Assembly: GCF_004569635.1 (NCBI RefSeq)
Contig: NZ_SPOZ01000010.1
Coordinates: forward strand, 17,580-81,579
Direction: 5' to 3'
DNA from: Streptococcus sp. LYSM12
Lineage (GTDB): Bacteria > Bacillota > Bacilli > Lactobacillales > Streptococcaceae
Length of the DNA stretch: 64,000 nt
The first letter of the stretch is position 1, and each line of letters begins with the position of its first letter. Shown in pieces: positions 21,212-31,700 of this stretch. The position numbers were made by a program, and so were the translations under genes. The notes beneath the pieces are model-generated. The model worked only from the letters and a program-made list of their open reading frames with translations, did no database searches and was not told where the DNA came from.

Positions 21212-21440
21212 GGCCACTTCCTCCTCTCGCTTTATTGTGGGCAAGGATTGTCTTTGCTTCTTCAAAGGTCACCCCATACTCGATAAACAAGGCCGTCACC
21301 TGCTCTGCCTCAAGGAGCTTTTCTTCTTCCTGAAGTCGCCCTAATTTCTCTTGTAGGTGCTGGAGCTGATTCCGTGTCTTTTCAATCTCTGCACGCTTAC
21401 GAGCCACACGTTGCTCTGCCTGTCGTAATTTTTGACTCAT
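21180..21440 (-). CDS. Small coiled-coil protein of the conjugation operon
   Basis: 86 residues. Residues 1 to about 50 are a heptad-rich, highly charged coiled coil (RKRAEIEKTRNQLQHLQEKL), followed by a short segment (FIEYGVTFEEAKTILAHN). Small proteins of this sort, resembling DUF3847, occur in streptococcal integrative elements; the assignment is tentative. The ATG overlaps the stop of the VirB8-like gene (ATGA), indicating translational coupling. Confidence 0.7.
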   Translation of the reverse strand: MSQKLRQAEQRVARKRAEIEKTRNQLQHLQEKLGRLQEEEKLLEAEQVTALFIEYGVTFEEAKTILAHNKARGGSGHVSSTESSDL

Positions 21441-22063
21441 CTTGTTTCTTTCTCCTCTTCACTTATTTTTCCGATAACCGCATCCAACCGTGAACCCTGG
21501 GCGAGCTCTGTGCCGTCTGAGAGGACAATGGTCTCCATGTTATTGACTAAAAAGCCACTTTCTGTCTCACTATAGCTCAAACGCAGGGTCGCAGTCCCTT
21601 GCTCGGTGTACGTTTTCCCCTCTCGCTGATCCTTTTCTTCTAAAATGAGTTGGGAATACTGCACTTGGCTAATGACCGTCTTTGTTTCCCGATCGATATA
21701 GATGGTCGCATCCTGATAGAGGCGATTAACCACATAGCCCTGATAGGTCTTCTGAAGAGGCTTGCCTTCTTCAGAAACCGTTGCGGTATAGAGCCCCTCT
21801 GTCATAAAGGGCTTATAGCGCTTGCGGTTTTCTCCCAAGTCCTTTCTGGTATAGTAGGCCATGAGAAAGGCTTCCACCTCTTCACGCTGCAGCTCCTGTT
21901 TCAGAGCTGGTTCTGTCTCCTGTACAGTTTGGGCTATTTCAACGTCTTTCTGCCTCATCTTTGACTGGACAGAAGCCGTCCCATAGCCCAAGGCAAAGAA
22001 TAGGCTAAGGACAATCATCCCCACTCCTATCTTGAATCCTTTTACTAATTGTTCGTTATACAT
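21437..22063 (-). CDS. VirB8/TcpC-like conjugation protein
   Basis: 208 residues with a short cytoplasmic tail, one transmembrane helix (about 10-28) and an extracytoplasmic domain that fits the NTF2-like VirB8/TcpC fold. By family it is a scaffold joining the VirB4/VirB6 core with the outer parts of the channel. It lies directly behind the cell-wall hydrolase gene in the operon. Confidence 0.72.
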   Translation of the reverse strand: MYNEQLVKGFKIGVGMIVLSLFFALGYGTASVQSKMRQKDVEIAQTVQETEPALKQELQREEVEAFLMAYYTRKDLGENRKRYKPFMTEGLYTATVSEEGKPLQKTYQGYVVNRLYQDATIYIDRETKTVISQVQYSQLILEEKDQREGKTYTEQGTATLRLSYSETESGFLVNNMETIVLSDGTELAQGSRLDAVIGKISEEEKETR

Positions 22064-22066
22064 CGT

Positions 22067-24673
22067 CTACCTTGATTCCTTTCCTTCGTTTGGTGTGATG
22101 AAATAGATGCCTGTTTGGGGTGTGACGACCCGCCAACTAAACCCATAGATACTACCTGTCGCATTCATCTCGCTCATGAGAAACGTCCCGTCCTCATTGA
22201 CTACTTCACAAAAGCCCACATGCCCATACATCGGGTCACTTCCTGCCACCCCGGCAAGAAAGACAGCCGCAGCCCCTGCTCTTGGCTCAGACGTAACACG
22301 GTATCCCCTTAATTGAGCGGAGGTCACCCAGTTGGTCGCATTGCCCAGATAAGGGTCTATCGGGCTTCCAATTTGATAAAAACGATTGTAAACATACCAG
22401 GTACAATTCCCCAAGACATAGGCATTGCCTGGATAGCCCTGCCCTTCCAGAAGCGCTTGATCACTAGGCAAGCCATAAGGGAGCTTGTCCTTGTAGCCTG
22501 CTGGAATCGTTTGACTAGAGCTTCCTGTCAGACGGATTCCCCCTTTCAGATAGGCTTCCCATTGCTTGGCAGACTGTCGCCTCGCCTCCAACTTGCTTCC
22601 TGGGTTTCCCTCCCACTTGACTAGAAAAGCAAGGGTCAAGTCATCGGTTGAAGCTTCACTCGTGAGAATCTCTCGCACCACAGCTTGATGATAGGCGGTA
22701 TCTCCATGAAGCAGAAAGTCCAGCTGCAGCTCCAAGTCATACCACTTCTTGTCTTTCTTTCGGGCATAGTCTACTAACAGGGTGTGCCGAACAGAACCGT
22801 CTGCTGTATCCGTCCACTGTCCTAACCCAAGCCCTCGGCGAAGAATGTTAGGATAGCGTCCATTATAGATGGCAGGTCCATTCATGGAGAGCCAGTTGGG
22901 GTCATCCCAGGAACTGCTGCTTGCGCCAATGGGAGGGGAAAGATAATCACCCTCGGCACGTTTGGGATTGATACTACTTTCACTATCAAAGTTCCCTAGA
23001 ATCGAAGCAAGTCCCTTGAGTGACAGCTGTTTCCCCTCCTTTTGAAGTTCCTTGGTTAGGTAGTTCTTGATGAGCTGGACTTTCTCTGCCTTATCCGCAT
23101 CCACGTGGCTCGCCTTGACATAGGTCTCTTCTAAGTAGCGCACTGATTTGAAATAAAAGCCCGGGTTGACATAGAACCAGTCCTCCCGTGGTTCTGGATG
23201 CCAGTTGGTTAGAGTAGACTTAGGCGTATAGGTCAGCTTCTTCTGATAGGAAACGGTCTGGTCTCCTGCAGGACTAGTTTGCCCTATCTGCGTGCCGACT
23301 GCCACTTCTTGCCCGTCTGTTACCCGAATGCCGGAGACGTGATAAAAACTAAACTTGGCATCCAGTGTTTCAATGGTGACGACTCCGTCAGCTACCACTG
23401 CCTTTCCTGTCAAAGGGGCATAGAGAGGGTGGTTGCCCTCCATCGCAAGAAGTGTGGTATCCGTCCGCTTGTCCTCTGACCGATAGCCAAAGCGCTCTTT
23501 GATGTTCAAGGGGTCATGAACCCTTGGGTCCTCTTCCAGATAAAAGGGATTATCCAGCTCTAGGAGGAGCGCAAACTTGCCCAACTCCTTGGAGGTTTCC
23601 ATGAGCTCCTCAAAGGAGGCTTGTTCCTCCTTTGTCAAACCATACTTGGTCTGATCATTCCGATAGAGGTCTTGCATCGTCTTGATATCGTTTGGATCGC
23701 TGTTTAAAGCCTGCCACAAGTCCTCCACGTAGCGTCGCCCTGCCTGCTGGTCCATAAAATGATAGGTGGCATCAAGCCTCGGGTCTGCATGAATCGCCTC
23801 ATAGCGATAGTGGAGATAAAGGAGCGGGTCTTCCCAGTTGGTATAGTAGACCACCTCATCGGTTGACTTCTTCCGATCCAGCTGGGTCATATAGAGATAG
23901 GTCTCATTCAAGTCATACTCGCTTTGAATAGGAAACATCTGCCCAAAGACACTGGTGATAAGAAGCAAAAACAAACCGAAGCCCCCAAGTACCCATGCAC
24001 TCCAGTTCAAGATGCTGGTCGAAAAAAGGACTGGAACAGAACGAGCCCCTAATCCCCAGATACTGCTCTTGGAATCCTTGGAGCTTGAGAACCTCTTTCG
24101 AAGTGGGAGTTTTTTCTTTCTGGGTCTGTCCTCTCCACTTGAAAGCGACAAGGACTGGGATTTGCCATGGGTGGAAAGTCGAGAGGAAACTGTTCCAAGA
24201 CGGGGGCGCAGCTGATAGAGGCCCAGCTTCCCTAGTTGGACACCTTGTTGCAGACTGGACAGCTCTTGTCCCTCCTCCTGATATTGGAGTGCAGCTGCTT
24301 TTTGACGAACTTCTCGCTTCAGTCCCCTCCCAAGCCGCAAGCGAAAGGCTCCCTTTCTCTTAGAGGATAAGGGCTTGCCTCCTGCTCTCCCTCCCCTACT
24401 TGCTTCCTTTCTGATATCCCCGTTCTCCCTGGGATTGGTCCTAGCAGGCCTTTTCTTTTGAGAAAGACTGATCTGTTTAGAGGAGGTCTTGCGAACACCT
24501 TCTCGCACCCTCTCTAGGTCTTTAGGGGATACCCTCTTCAAAAACGAAGCCTTGGAGCGGGTTCCCATCTTCTTCCAATTGCGTTGGGACATAGATAGCC
24601 GTTTCCGACCCGAGGAAGAACTCTTAAGGTGCGCCTGGTCTCTCTGAAGCTGGAGTGCTTTCTTTTCGTCCAT
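22067..24673 (-). CDS. Bifunctional cell-wall hydrolase of the conjugation machine (lysozyme-like plus CHAP)
   Basis: 868 residues. The first about 220 are very basic and presumably cytoplasmic, then one membrane helix (about 222-243). The exterior part includes an M23-like or linker region, a phage-tail-lysozyme-type domain (about 550-690, containing GNFDSESSINPK and GLGLGQWTD) and a C-terminal CHAP amidase (NCTWYVYNRF with the catalytic Cys; GHVGFCE with the His). It opens peptidoglycan for the channel, as VirB1 does. The start at 24673 has GAAAGGAG; an upstream ATG is less likely. Confidence 0.85.
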   Translation of the reverse strand: MDEKKALQLQRDQAHLKSSSSGRKRLSMSQRNWKKMGTRSKASFLKRVSPKDLERVREGVRKTSSKQISLSQKKRPARTNPRENGDIRKEASRGGRAGGKPLSSKRKGAFRLRLGRGLKREVRQKAAALQYQEEGQELSSLQQGVQLGKLGLYQLRPRLGTVSSRLSTHGKSQSLSLSSGEDRPRKKKLPLRKRFSSSKDSKSSIWGLGARSVPVLFSTSILNWSAWVLGGFGLFLLLITSVFGQMFPIQSEYDLNETYLYMTQLDRKKSTDEVVYYTNWEDPLLYLHYRYEAIHADPRLDATYHFMDQQAGRRYVEDLWQALNSDPNDIKTMQDLYRNDQTKYGLTKEEQASFEELMETSKELGKFALLLELDNPFYLEEDPRVHDPLNIKERFGYRSEDKRTDTTLLAMEGNHPLYAPLTGKAVVADGVVTIETLDAKFSFYHVSGIRVTDGQEVAVGTQIGQTSPAGDQTVSYQKKLTYTPKSTLTNWHPEPREDWFYVNPGFYFKSVRYLEETYVKASHVDADKAEKVQLIKNYLTKELQKEGKQLSLKGLASILGNFDSESSINPKRAEGDYLSPPIGASSSSWDDPNWLSMNGPAIYNGRYPNILRRGLGLGQWTDTADGSVRHTLLVDYARKKDKKWYDLELQLDFLLHGDTAYHQAVVREILTSEASTDDLTLAFLVKWEGNPGSKLEARRQSAKQWEAYLKGGIRLTGSSSQTIPAGYKDKLPYGLPSDQALLEGQGYPGNAYVLGNCTWYVYNRFYQIGSPIDPYLGNATNWVTSAQLRGYRVTSEPRAGAAAVFLAGVAGSDPMYGHVGFCEVVNEDGTFLMSEMNATGSIYGFSWRVVTPQTGIYFITPNEGKESR

Positions 24674-24689
24674 AACTCTCCTTTCTCCC

Positions 24690-27053
24690 TCAAGCATCGG
24701 TCGCTATCAGCTGATAGAGCCTGGAGTCCTCGGGAATGGGATTCTCAAAGGGGACAATGATGTCGCCTGCCACAATCAAGCCCGTTCCCTTAGCCTTAGG
24801 ATGCTCAATATAGCGGGCTTGGTGTTCGGTGAGTTTAACCACTTTCTTGGCCTCTGTCAATGCCAAACCCTCTAGTTTCAAGAGAATCTTGAACTGGCTA
24901 TTGCCAAGGAGCTTGCGTCCTTGTGGGGATTCGGTTAGGGTCTCTGGCATCTGGGTAATCCCTGTGGGGACACAGCCGTATTTGCGAATCCGTGACCAGA
25001 GGTGATTAAAGTAGGTCCCCTGGTATTCTTCCTCAAAGTAGAGCTGTAACTCATCAAAGTAGAACCAAATGGTCTCCCCCTTGGCTCGTGCCTCCACTAC
25101 CTGATTCCAGATAAAGTCCTGAATGACCAAGAGGGCAAAATGCTTGAGCTGGCCAGACAGACGCTGGAGGTTAAAGATGATGAAGCGATTGTCTAGATTG
25201 ACAGAGGTCGCCCTTGAAAAAAGACTATAACTTCCCAGGGTATAAATCTCCAGCTTCAGAGCCAACTGCTGGGCTTCTGCTTCTTCCTGCTCCTCTAAGA
25301 CACGGTGCCACTCCTTGAGGGTAGGCTGTTCATAGCGTTGATAGGTTTCCCTGGTCACTCGGTCAATGAGAGAAACCGTCTCATCCCCAAAGTCCGACAA
25401 GAGACTAGTGAACAGGGTGACGAGGAAATTAGACTTATCCCCCTCCAAGTCCCTATCCTCCTTGAGGATTTTGTCCCTATTAGGCAGATCCATGAGATTA
25501 AAGGAGGCCTCTGTTCCGACAGAGATGTCAATGATTTCCGCCCCGAACTCCTGACCGATGTCCAGGTACTCCGCTTCTGGGTCAATGACGATGACCTTAT
25601 CCCTCTTGTATTTTAAGAGGGTCGAGATAATCTCATTCTTGGCAACGACTGACTTACCCGATCCAGAAGCACCCATAATCACTCCCCCTGCTGCTAACAG
25701 ATCCTTTTTTCTATCGATCGAGATGATATTATGTGATACCTGGTGTTGCCCATAGTAACGGGCATTGGGGCTTTTGGAGATACAGTCCACCGAGGCAAAG
25801 GGAATCTGGGTTGCCAGGTTGGCCGTTGTCATGCTTCTGGGAAAGAGCTTTTTCATACGGACATTCTGCTTGAGGTCGAGGTAGTTCTTTCCGATAGGAA
25901 GAACCGTGTTGAGGGCATCTTCCTGGTGATAGTAGAGTTCCCCAAAACGAACCCCCACCTTACGACCAGCCCGTTCAATCTTGCGCTGGTGGAGGGCTAA
26001 CTCCTCATCACTGTCTGCTTGAAAGTGAACGAGAATGAGGCCGCGAAAGATTTTCTGGTCCCGCTCTCGAACCTCTCTTCGCCATTTCTTGGCCTCATCG
26101 AAATCTTCAGAAGCCTGGGATTCTAAGGACAAATCGAGCGGGACACTGGAGCTCTTGGCAGTTCGAATCTGTTCCAAGACGGCCTCTGACTGGCTTCCCT
26201 CAATCTCCTCCAAGACCTCTCCTGTATCATAGGCTTCTGCCTGAATGGAAATGGCCAGCTCAATCCCTACAGAGGTCAACTCCTTTATCAAATCATCTTC
26301 CATGGACTTGGGATAGTATTTGATATAGAGGGTTTTGCCTACCCTCTCATTAATGGTAATCGTGCTTCGATGAAACTCCATCACATCTGGAGCGATGAAG
26401 TCCTTACTGGTTAAACCCGAAATCCGCAGGTCATCATAGGTATACGGCAGGGTTTCCTCCCCATTTAGGATCTCAGAGAAAACAGAAAGGCGCTCCATTT
26501 CTGTTAGGGGCTGAAAAGAAACACCAATAGTCTTATAGAGATGTTCCAGGGTGACCCCTGCATCCTGCAAGGCAAGCTGGGCTTGTTTGCGACTTTCGGC
26601 TTCCTGGGAAATGGTGATGTATTTCTGAATTTCAAAGTTGTTGCTTGCGATACTAAAGCGCTCTTCAATCTGTTGATTCAATTCCGAGCGGTAGACATCT
26701 GCCGCATCATGGCCTGGTTCATACAAGACCTGCTTTAGGACATCCTCCTTGACCCTGCGATTGAGGAGTAACAGCTGCAGGGTCGCACCTGCATCGAGGG
26801 CATTAAAGGCCTTGGCATGGGCTTCTCCAATCATCAGCTGTTGCTCATACTCTGCCGCAAGATAGGAGGCGTCTCCCAGCCGATAGGTCGTGGAATAGCT
26901 CTCTCCCACAATGTGCATCAACCCTCCTTGAAACAAACTGGTATAGGCAAGGGTGTTCTGAGTAGTAGGCTTCATCTGGCGCTTCAAGCGCTCTGCCCTT
27001 GTCCTCTCAGACGGGGTCAGTTTCTCTGACCGTTTTTGCTTGAATAAAATCAC
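24690..27053 (-). CDS. VirB4-like conjugation ATPase
   Basis: About 787 residues. Walker A GASGSGKS lies near 461-468 and the Walker B region WFYFDELQLYF near 650-660, with the N-terminal VirB4 domain before them. VirB4 is the most conserved ATPase of type IV secretion and powers assembly and substrate passage. A longer ATG start at 27167 would overlap the PrgI gene by 161 nt; GTG 27053, 10 nt after GAAAGGAG, is preferred. The catalytic residues look intact. Confidence 0.88.
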   Translation of the reverse strand: MILFKQKRSEKLTPSERTRAERLKRQMKPTTQNTLAYTSLFQGGLMHIVGESYSTTYRLGDASYLAAEYEQQLMIGEAHAKAFNALDAGATLQLLLLNRRVKEDVLKQVLYEPGHDAADVYRSELNQQIEERFSIASNNFEIQKYITISQEAESRKQAQLALQDAGVTLEHLYKTIGVSFQPLTEMERLSVFSEILNGEETLPYTYDDLRISGLTSKDFIAPDVMEFHRSTITINERVGKTLYIKYYPKSMEDDLIKELTSVGIELAISIQAEAYDTGEVLEEIEGSQSEAVLEQIRTAKSSSVPLDLSLESQASEDFDEAKKWRREVRERDQKIFRGLILVHFQADSDEELALHQRKIERAGRKVGVRFGELYYHQEDALNTVLPIGKNYLDLKQNVRMKKLFPRSMTTANLATQIPFASVDCISKSPNARYYGQHQVSHNIISIDRKKDLLAAGGVIMGASGSGKSVVAKNEIISTLLKYKRDKVIVIDPEAEYLDIGQEFGAEIIDISVGTEASFNLMDLPNRDKILKEDRDLEGDKSNFLVTLFTSLLSDFGDETVSLIDRVTRETYQRYEQPTLKEWHRVLEEQEEAEAQQLALKLEIYTLGSYSLFSRATSVNLDNRFIIFNLQRLSGQLKHFALLVIQDFIWNQVVEARAKGETIWFYFDELQLYFEEEYQGTYFNHLWSRIRKYGCVPTGITQMPETLTESPQGRKLLGNSQFKILLKLEGLALTEAKKVVKLTEHQARYIEHPKAKGTGLIVAGDIIVPFENPIPEDSRLYQLIATDA

Positions 27054-27381
27054 GGGAATGGTACTCCTTTCTGCTTGACTTTTCGTCGAAGTCTTCTGTT
27101 TGATATACTCTCCGCTTGATGAGGAGGAAAAAGGAAAAGCGCTCCATGAGAGAGAGCTTCTTATCAATACTCAGTCCAAAGACAATGGTCGGGAAAAATA
27201 ACAACAAGGTGACTGCCACAACCAAAAGGTCGGGATAGCCAAAGAAAAAGAGGAGGGTGGTTACACTGAGGGTCACCACAACCCCTATGATGAGAAGCAC
27301 CCCTCTTCCTGTCAACTGGAAGAAAACGGGTTTCCTCTCCTTGACAAAGTCATCTAAAAATACGGAACCTAATCTATTCAT
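27007..27381 (-). CDS. PrgI/VirB3-like membrane protein
   Basis: 124 residues with two adjacent hydrophobic segments (about 26-46 and 50-70) and a charged C-terminal tail, the size and layout of the PrgI family that stands in for VirB3 next to VirB4 in Gram-positive machines. The gene lies between those for VirB6 and VirB4, as usual, and overlaps the VirB4 start. Confidence 0.8.
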   Translation of the reverse strand: MNRLGSVFLDDFVKERKPVFFQLTGRGVLLIIGVVVTLSVTTLLFFFGYPDLLVVAVTLLLFFPTIVFGLSIDKKLSLMERFSFFLLIKRRVYQTEDFDEKSSRKEYHSRDFIQAKTVRETDPV

Positions 27382-27385
27382 CTTC

Positions 27386-28138
27386 TTATACCCCCAATAA
27401 GTGTCTCATTCTGCGTCCCACTCTGACAATAGTCATGATGTAGATAATCCCTTGGAGGATGGACAACAGCGCCGTCACATAGGGAATACCTCTCGATTCT
27501 ACGAATGCCAAGAGGAAATTCGTTGAAAAGAGTGCCGCATAGATGACACTGATAACCGCTAGCCCTAGGGCAATCAAGACGTAGGAGGAAAAATACTTCA
27601 AAAAGGTAATGGCAATCGGACGAAGCATCTCATTGACCAGAGAGGGGACTAAAACAGGAGCGATGCCTTTTAGGAAGTACAACTCCATATAACGCAGGAA
27701 GCTAATCAGTTTCGAGATGACATTTGCGACCAGCGACACCATCCCACCAATCAAGTTTAAAATAATCTTTGCGGGTCCTCCAACAGTGCCCAGTTCAAAG
27801 GTATAGCTATATCCTTCCGCTTTCACTGCCTTTGAAATGAGGTATACACCGCTATCTAAGAGCCACATCAGTCCGTCTAAGATGGGCGCAGAATACTGCA
27901 TGAGCAACCAACAGGCCAGATACTTGAACCCTATTTCTAGCCAAAGCTTCATCGGGAGCTTCTTTCCCAGTGTCCCACCTACAAGCTCATACCATTTCAT
28001 CATCTCCAGCAATAGAAAAATCGCTAGGAGGATATTGCCAAGAACAAGGAGTGCCTTGTTTATGGCAAGGATGGACTGGTTGACGACCGGATTGTAGGTC
28101 GCTAAACTCTTGGTGAGCTCTGAAACGTCTAGTTTCAT
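27386..28138 (-). CDS. VirB6/TrbL-like polytopic membrane protein
   Basis: 250 residues with six or so membrane segments and a glycine-rich central region (GTVGGPAKIILNLIGGMVS). It fits the VirB6-like inner-membrane channel component that pairs with PrgI and VirB4 in streptococcal integrative elements. Tight spacing to both neighbours supports the assignment. Confidence 0.78.
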   Translation of the reverse strand: MKLDVSELTKSLATYNPVVNQSILAINKALLVLGNILLAIFLLLEMMKWYELVGGTLGKKLPMKLWLEIGFKYLACWLLMQYSAPILDGLMWLLDSGVYLISKAVKAEGYSYTFELGTVGGPAKIILNLIGGMVSLVANVISKLISFLRYMELYFLKGIAPVLVPSLVNEMLRPIAITFLKYFSSYVLIALGLAVISVIYAALFSTNFLLAFVESRGIPYVTALLSILQGIIYIMTIVRVGRRMRHLLGV

Positions 28139-28149
28139 ACCAGCCCTCC

Positions 28150-28377
28150 TTAAAATGTGATGGCTCGAATAGCCGCCACAATTCCTGCCGCAATCGAGGC
28201 AGAAAAGGCGGCCAGGGCAAAGCCATTGATGATGCCCTCTTGTCCTTCATCGATCTGTTCAGGGCGCTTATTTTTCCGTCCTGCAAAGAGGTTGTATACC
28301 CCAAACAACATCCAAAAGAGTCCTGATACAGCCATCAAACCTCCGACAAGCGTCACAATTTTAATCGCCATTTCCAT
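28150..28377 (-). CDS. Small two-helix protein, pilin-like (VirB2/Maff2 type)
   Basis: 75 residues with two hydrophobic helices separated by a short basic/polar loop (GRKNKRPEQIDEGQEG). Position directly ahead of VirB6 and the size suit a VirB2-like or Maff2-family component. The start is taken at the second ATG, 8 nt after AGGAG; the first ATG lies only 3 nt from it. Confidence 0.65.
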   Translation of the reverse strand: MEMAIKIVTLVGGLMAVSGLFWMLFGVYNLFAGRKNKRPEQIDEGQEGIINGFALAAFSASIAAGIVAAIRAITF

Positions 28378-28627
28378 GTGCATCTTCTCCTTTTTCTATT
28401 TCTAATCCTTGTAAGACTTCCTGTAAAGCCTTTACTTCTTCTACTTTGAGGGTCATCCCTCGACTCGGCTTGCCATTTGGGCTCCATTTACGGAGATCCC
28501 AGACAGCGGGGTTCCCATTGTAGGAAATGAGGTTCAATTCCTTGGTCCAGTCGTTGGAATCGGTTGATAAGACCGCCACTCGCTCGATGACCTGGAATGT
28601 AAAGGGATTGGTTGTTTCTTCTGTCAT
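28361..28627 (-). CDS. PC4/YdbC-like single-stranded DNA-binding protein
   Basis: 88 residues. The fold pattern fits the YdbC family: WDLRKWSPNGKPSRGMTLKVEEVKAL near the middle to the end. Members are PC4-like and bind single-stranded DNA, and are common in conjugative elements, probably coating transferred DNA. The start MTEETTNP has AAAGGAG upstream. It overlaps the pilin-like gene by 17 nt. Confidence 0.78.
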   Translation of the reverse strand: MTEETTNPFTFQVIERVAVLSTDSNDWTKELNLISYNGNPAVWDLRKWSPNGKPSRGMTLKVEEVKALQEVLQGLEIEKGEDAHGNGD

Positions 28628-28690
28628 AACTGTCTCCTTTAAACAAAAAGAGCAGGCAACTAGGACTCTGCTCAATGATTAGATATAACA

Positions 28691-28753
28691 AGACCGCTGT
28701 TAGGTGTGAGTAGACTCAGAAATCTCTTTTCTTTTATCTTCTAACAGCGGTCT
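28691..28753. promoter_or_regulatory. 13-bp inverted repeat behind the adhesin gene
   Basis: AGACCGCTGTTAG and CTAACAGCGGTCT are perfect inverted repeats, 37 nt apart, lying between the LPGTG adhesin stop and the YdbC-like gene. The hairpin could reduce read-through or be a processing site that sets the ratio of adhesin to machine transcripts. No long T run follows, so a simple terminator is unlikely. Confidence 0.5.
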
Positions 28754-28761
28754 CTGTAAAG

Positions 28762-31700
28762 CTATTTCAAACGACCTTTTAAGGCTTTGATCGTGTGCTT
28801 GCGTAGGAAACCGGTCTTCCATTCGAAGACAAGACTGAGAATGAAACCTCCAAGCAAGGCATAGACAACTGCAGGTCTTTCCCCCGTTCCTGGGAGGAAG
28901 CCTTTCCGTGTCTTATTCACCCGTTTTTCGGTCATCAGCTCCTCTTTCTTCCCATCCTTGTCTACGATGATTTGTTTGGCGGTATTGATGATATCACTAC
29001 CTGCAGGCACATCCTGCTTGACTGTCGCTGGAATCTCGATTTGATAGTAGACACCCAAATCAAACTTCGATGTATCAAGTACCTTGATGTGACCAAGGGT
29101 CTTCTTGACCGAATCGTTTGGCTCAATCGTCACCTTACCATTCTTGTCTGTCATCGTAAATTGCTGGGTCACGTCCTTACCTGTCACCTTGTTGTAGACC
29201 TTAATGGCCTTGGCATCAATGGTCACGTAACGCTCATCGTAGTCATCTTCGATACTAACCGTTTGAAGCAAGCTCTCCTTGTCAAATGGTGTGGTATCCA
29301 TCCAGACTTGATAGTGGAGAACGGTAGCTGCCTTGACGACTGCTGTATTGATGTTTTCAGGTTCGTTATTGTCCACTTTATCCGTATATGGATTTTTGTG
29401 AGTCTCCTGATAGCGGTCTGTCAACTCGCTGTCATCATCTAACAACTTGGTTCCTTTGATGTCCACAGTTGCTTGATTAAGGACGAATTTATGAGGTTCT
29501 GGTTTGATTTGGTTCACCTTGTTCACCCGCTTCTGGGTGGGCTTTTCAAGGGTCTTGCCTGGAGTAGCCCCAGCTGGTTTCTCATCGTCCGATGAAGTAG
29601 CTGGATCTGCGATCGTCACAAACTGGCTGGCCACATTTTCAATATCCACTCCGTTCTTTACATCATCCTTAACAGTGACCGGAACATCAAACTTGTAGTA
29701 CCGGCCAAAGGCAAAGCGTGCTGTGTCTAGCACACCGTCCTTGAGCAGGTCTTTCTTGGTTTGAATGGTAAGGGTGCCGTCCTTGTCTGTGATGTCAAAG
29801 AGGTTGGTTACCTCTTCTCCCGTCTTGCCATCGTAGCCCTTGATGTTCTTGGCATCTAGGGTGACATGCTTCGCATCGTAGACATCTCTTAGACCTGTCA
29901 CTTGAAGCAGCTGGTCTGGAGTAAAGTGAGTCGTATCAAGCCAGAGCTGATAAAAGAGCTGGTCTCCTCGTTTGACTAGCTTGGTATTGAGGTTTTGGGC
30001 TTCATTGTTATCTGTTTTGTCCGCATACGGATCCTTGTTGGTTTCTGCGTACTCATCTGTTAGCTCATCATCGTCATCCATGAGTTTGTTTCCTGTCAGA
30101 TCAAACTTGGCTTCAGACAAATCAAACTTCTCTGGTTGGAAAGTTGGTTCTTCTGGAGTCAGTTCTGGGAGTGGATTGTCCTTAAAGGTCATCCGAGACA
30201 AAGAAAGCAAGGCATTGCTTGAGGTGAGCGTCCCTGCAAGGGTTCCTTTAGCGTTGGTATTTTTTTCTACCTGGTCATCGGACTGGCTAAAGGTACGGGT
30301 CGAGAATGGTTTGGATCCATCTTCCTGTTTAGAAGCCGTAATGGTATAAAGGTCGGTCTTCTCATCATAACTCATATGGATATAGATGGGGTCTATCTTC
30401 TCATAGCCAGCTGGCGCTTCCACCTCTTCAATCTTCCAATCCCCATAGAGGAGGTCTGTAGTCGCAAAGCCGTCTTCCTCCTCCTTGATAGTGGTCGTAA
30501 ACGCAACAGCTTCTGCCTTGGTATGATTGAGGGGACTAGCCTTAAAGGTCACATCATTGATTCCGGAGTGACTACCGTCTCCCTGACTTTGGACAATCTT
30601 TTGAATGGAGATCTTCGCCTTGATGACTTGTTCGAGAGATTTGGTAGGCGGGGTGATGATGTTCTTGGTCGCATCATCTTTTTTAGCAATGGTAAAGGCA
30701 TGCTTTTTCCCATCGATGGTATAGCCCTCAGGCGCATTGGTCTCTTTCCAGTAGTAGCTACCGAGGGCGAGATTGCCAACTGCGACAGTCAAATCCTTGT
30801 CGTCCACATTCAAGACCACATTGTCTCCATTGTCCACTTCTTTTCCGTTGAGGATGGAGGTCTTGACCTTCTCGCCTTTCAACAGTTTGGCATGAGGAAT
30901 GTCGGTCCACTTGACGGGAGTATCTTTCCTGTGGCTAGCAGATCCTGTTGTATCTTCTGCATAGTAAAGGGTATACTCCGCATTCGTTAGAACACCTTGT
31001 CCTTGAGAGGCGGTATCTGTATCCTTGTCTCGTTTTTCAAGGGTATTTTCTCCCTTGATTTCATCATTGGTGCCCGAAACCGTGACCTCAAGTGTGCCAT
31101 CTTGCTTAAGACTGGCAGATTGGGCGGTAAAGGTTTTGGCAAATCCAGCCGAGGCGGAGACTTCTTCCACCGTGTAATCCCCCAGCTGCATGTTTTCTAC
31201 GAGGGCTTGTCCCTTGATATCGGTCGTCACTTCATAGACCTTACCCGACTGCTTGTTGGTTAATTTGAACTTGTTTCCAAGGAGGGAATAGTATTGATTC
31301 CACAGTTCAAGGGCGGATTCGCTTCCTTTTTTGACAATGGTGATCTTGCCTGTGATTTCATCATTGGTACCATTCACCGTCACAAGCTGGTCCTCTTTTC
31401 CATTGATGGTGACTTTGGGAGTTTGGGCGCTCAAGGTGATTTCTTGAGCTTGAAAGGTCTTATGGAAACCTGTAGAAGATTGGATTTCTTCAACCTTATA
31501 GGTGCCAAATGGGATATCCGTGAGAGTGACGACCCCCTTATCATCCGTTGTCCCTTCAAAGGTGGCACCTGTCTCCTTATTGGTTAGACGAAAGACGTTG
31601 CCCTGAAGCGTATAGAGACTGTTCCACATACTGGTACCAGAAGCTGTCCCTGTCTTTTGAATGGTCACACTTCCCTTAGAGTCCGCATTGACTGTAAAGC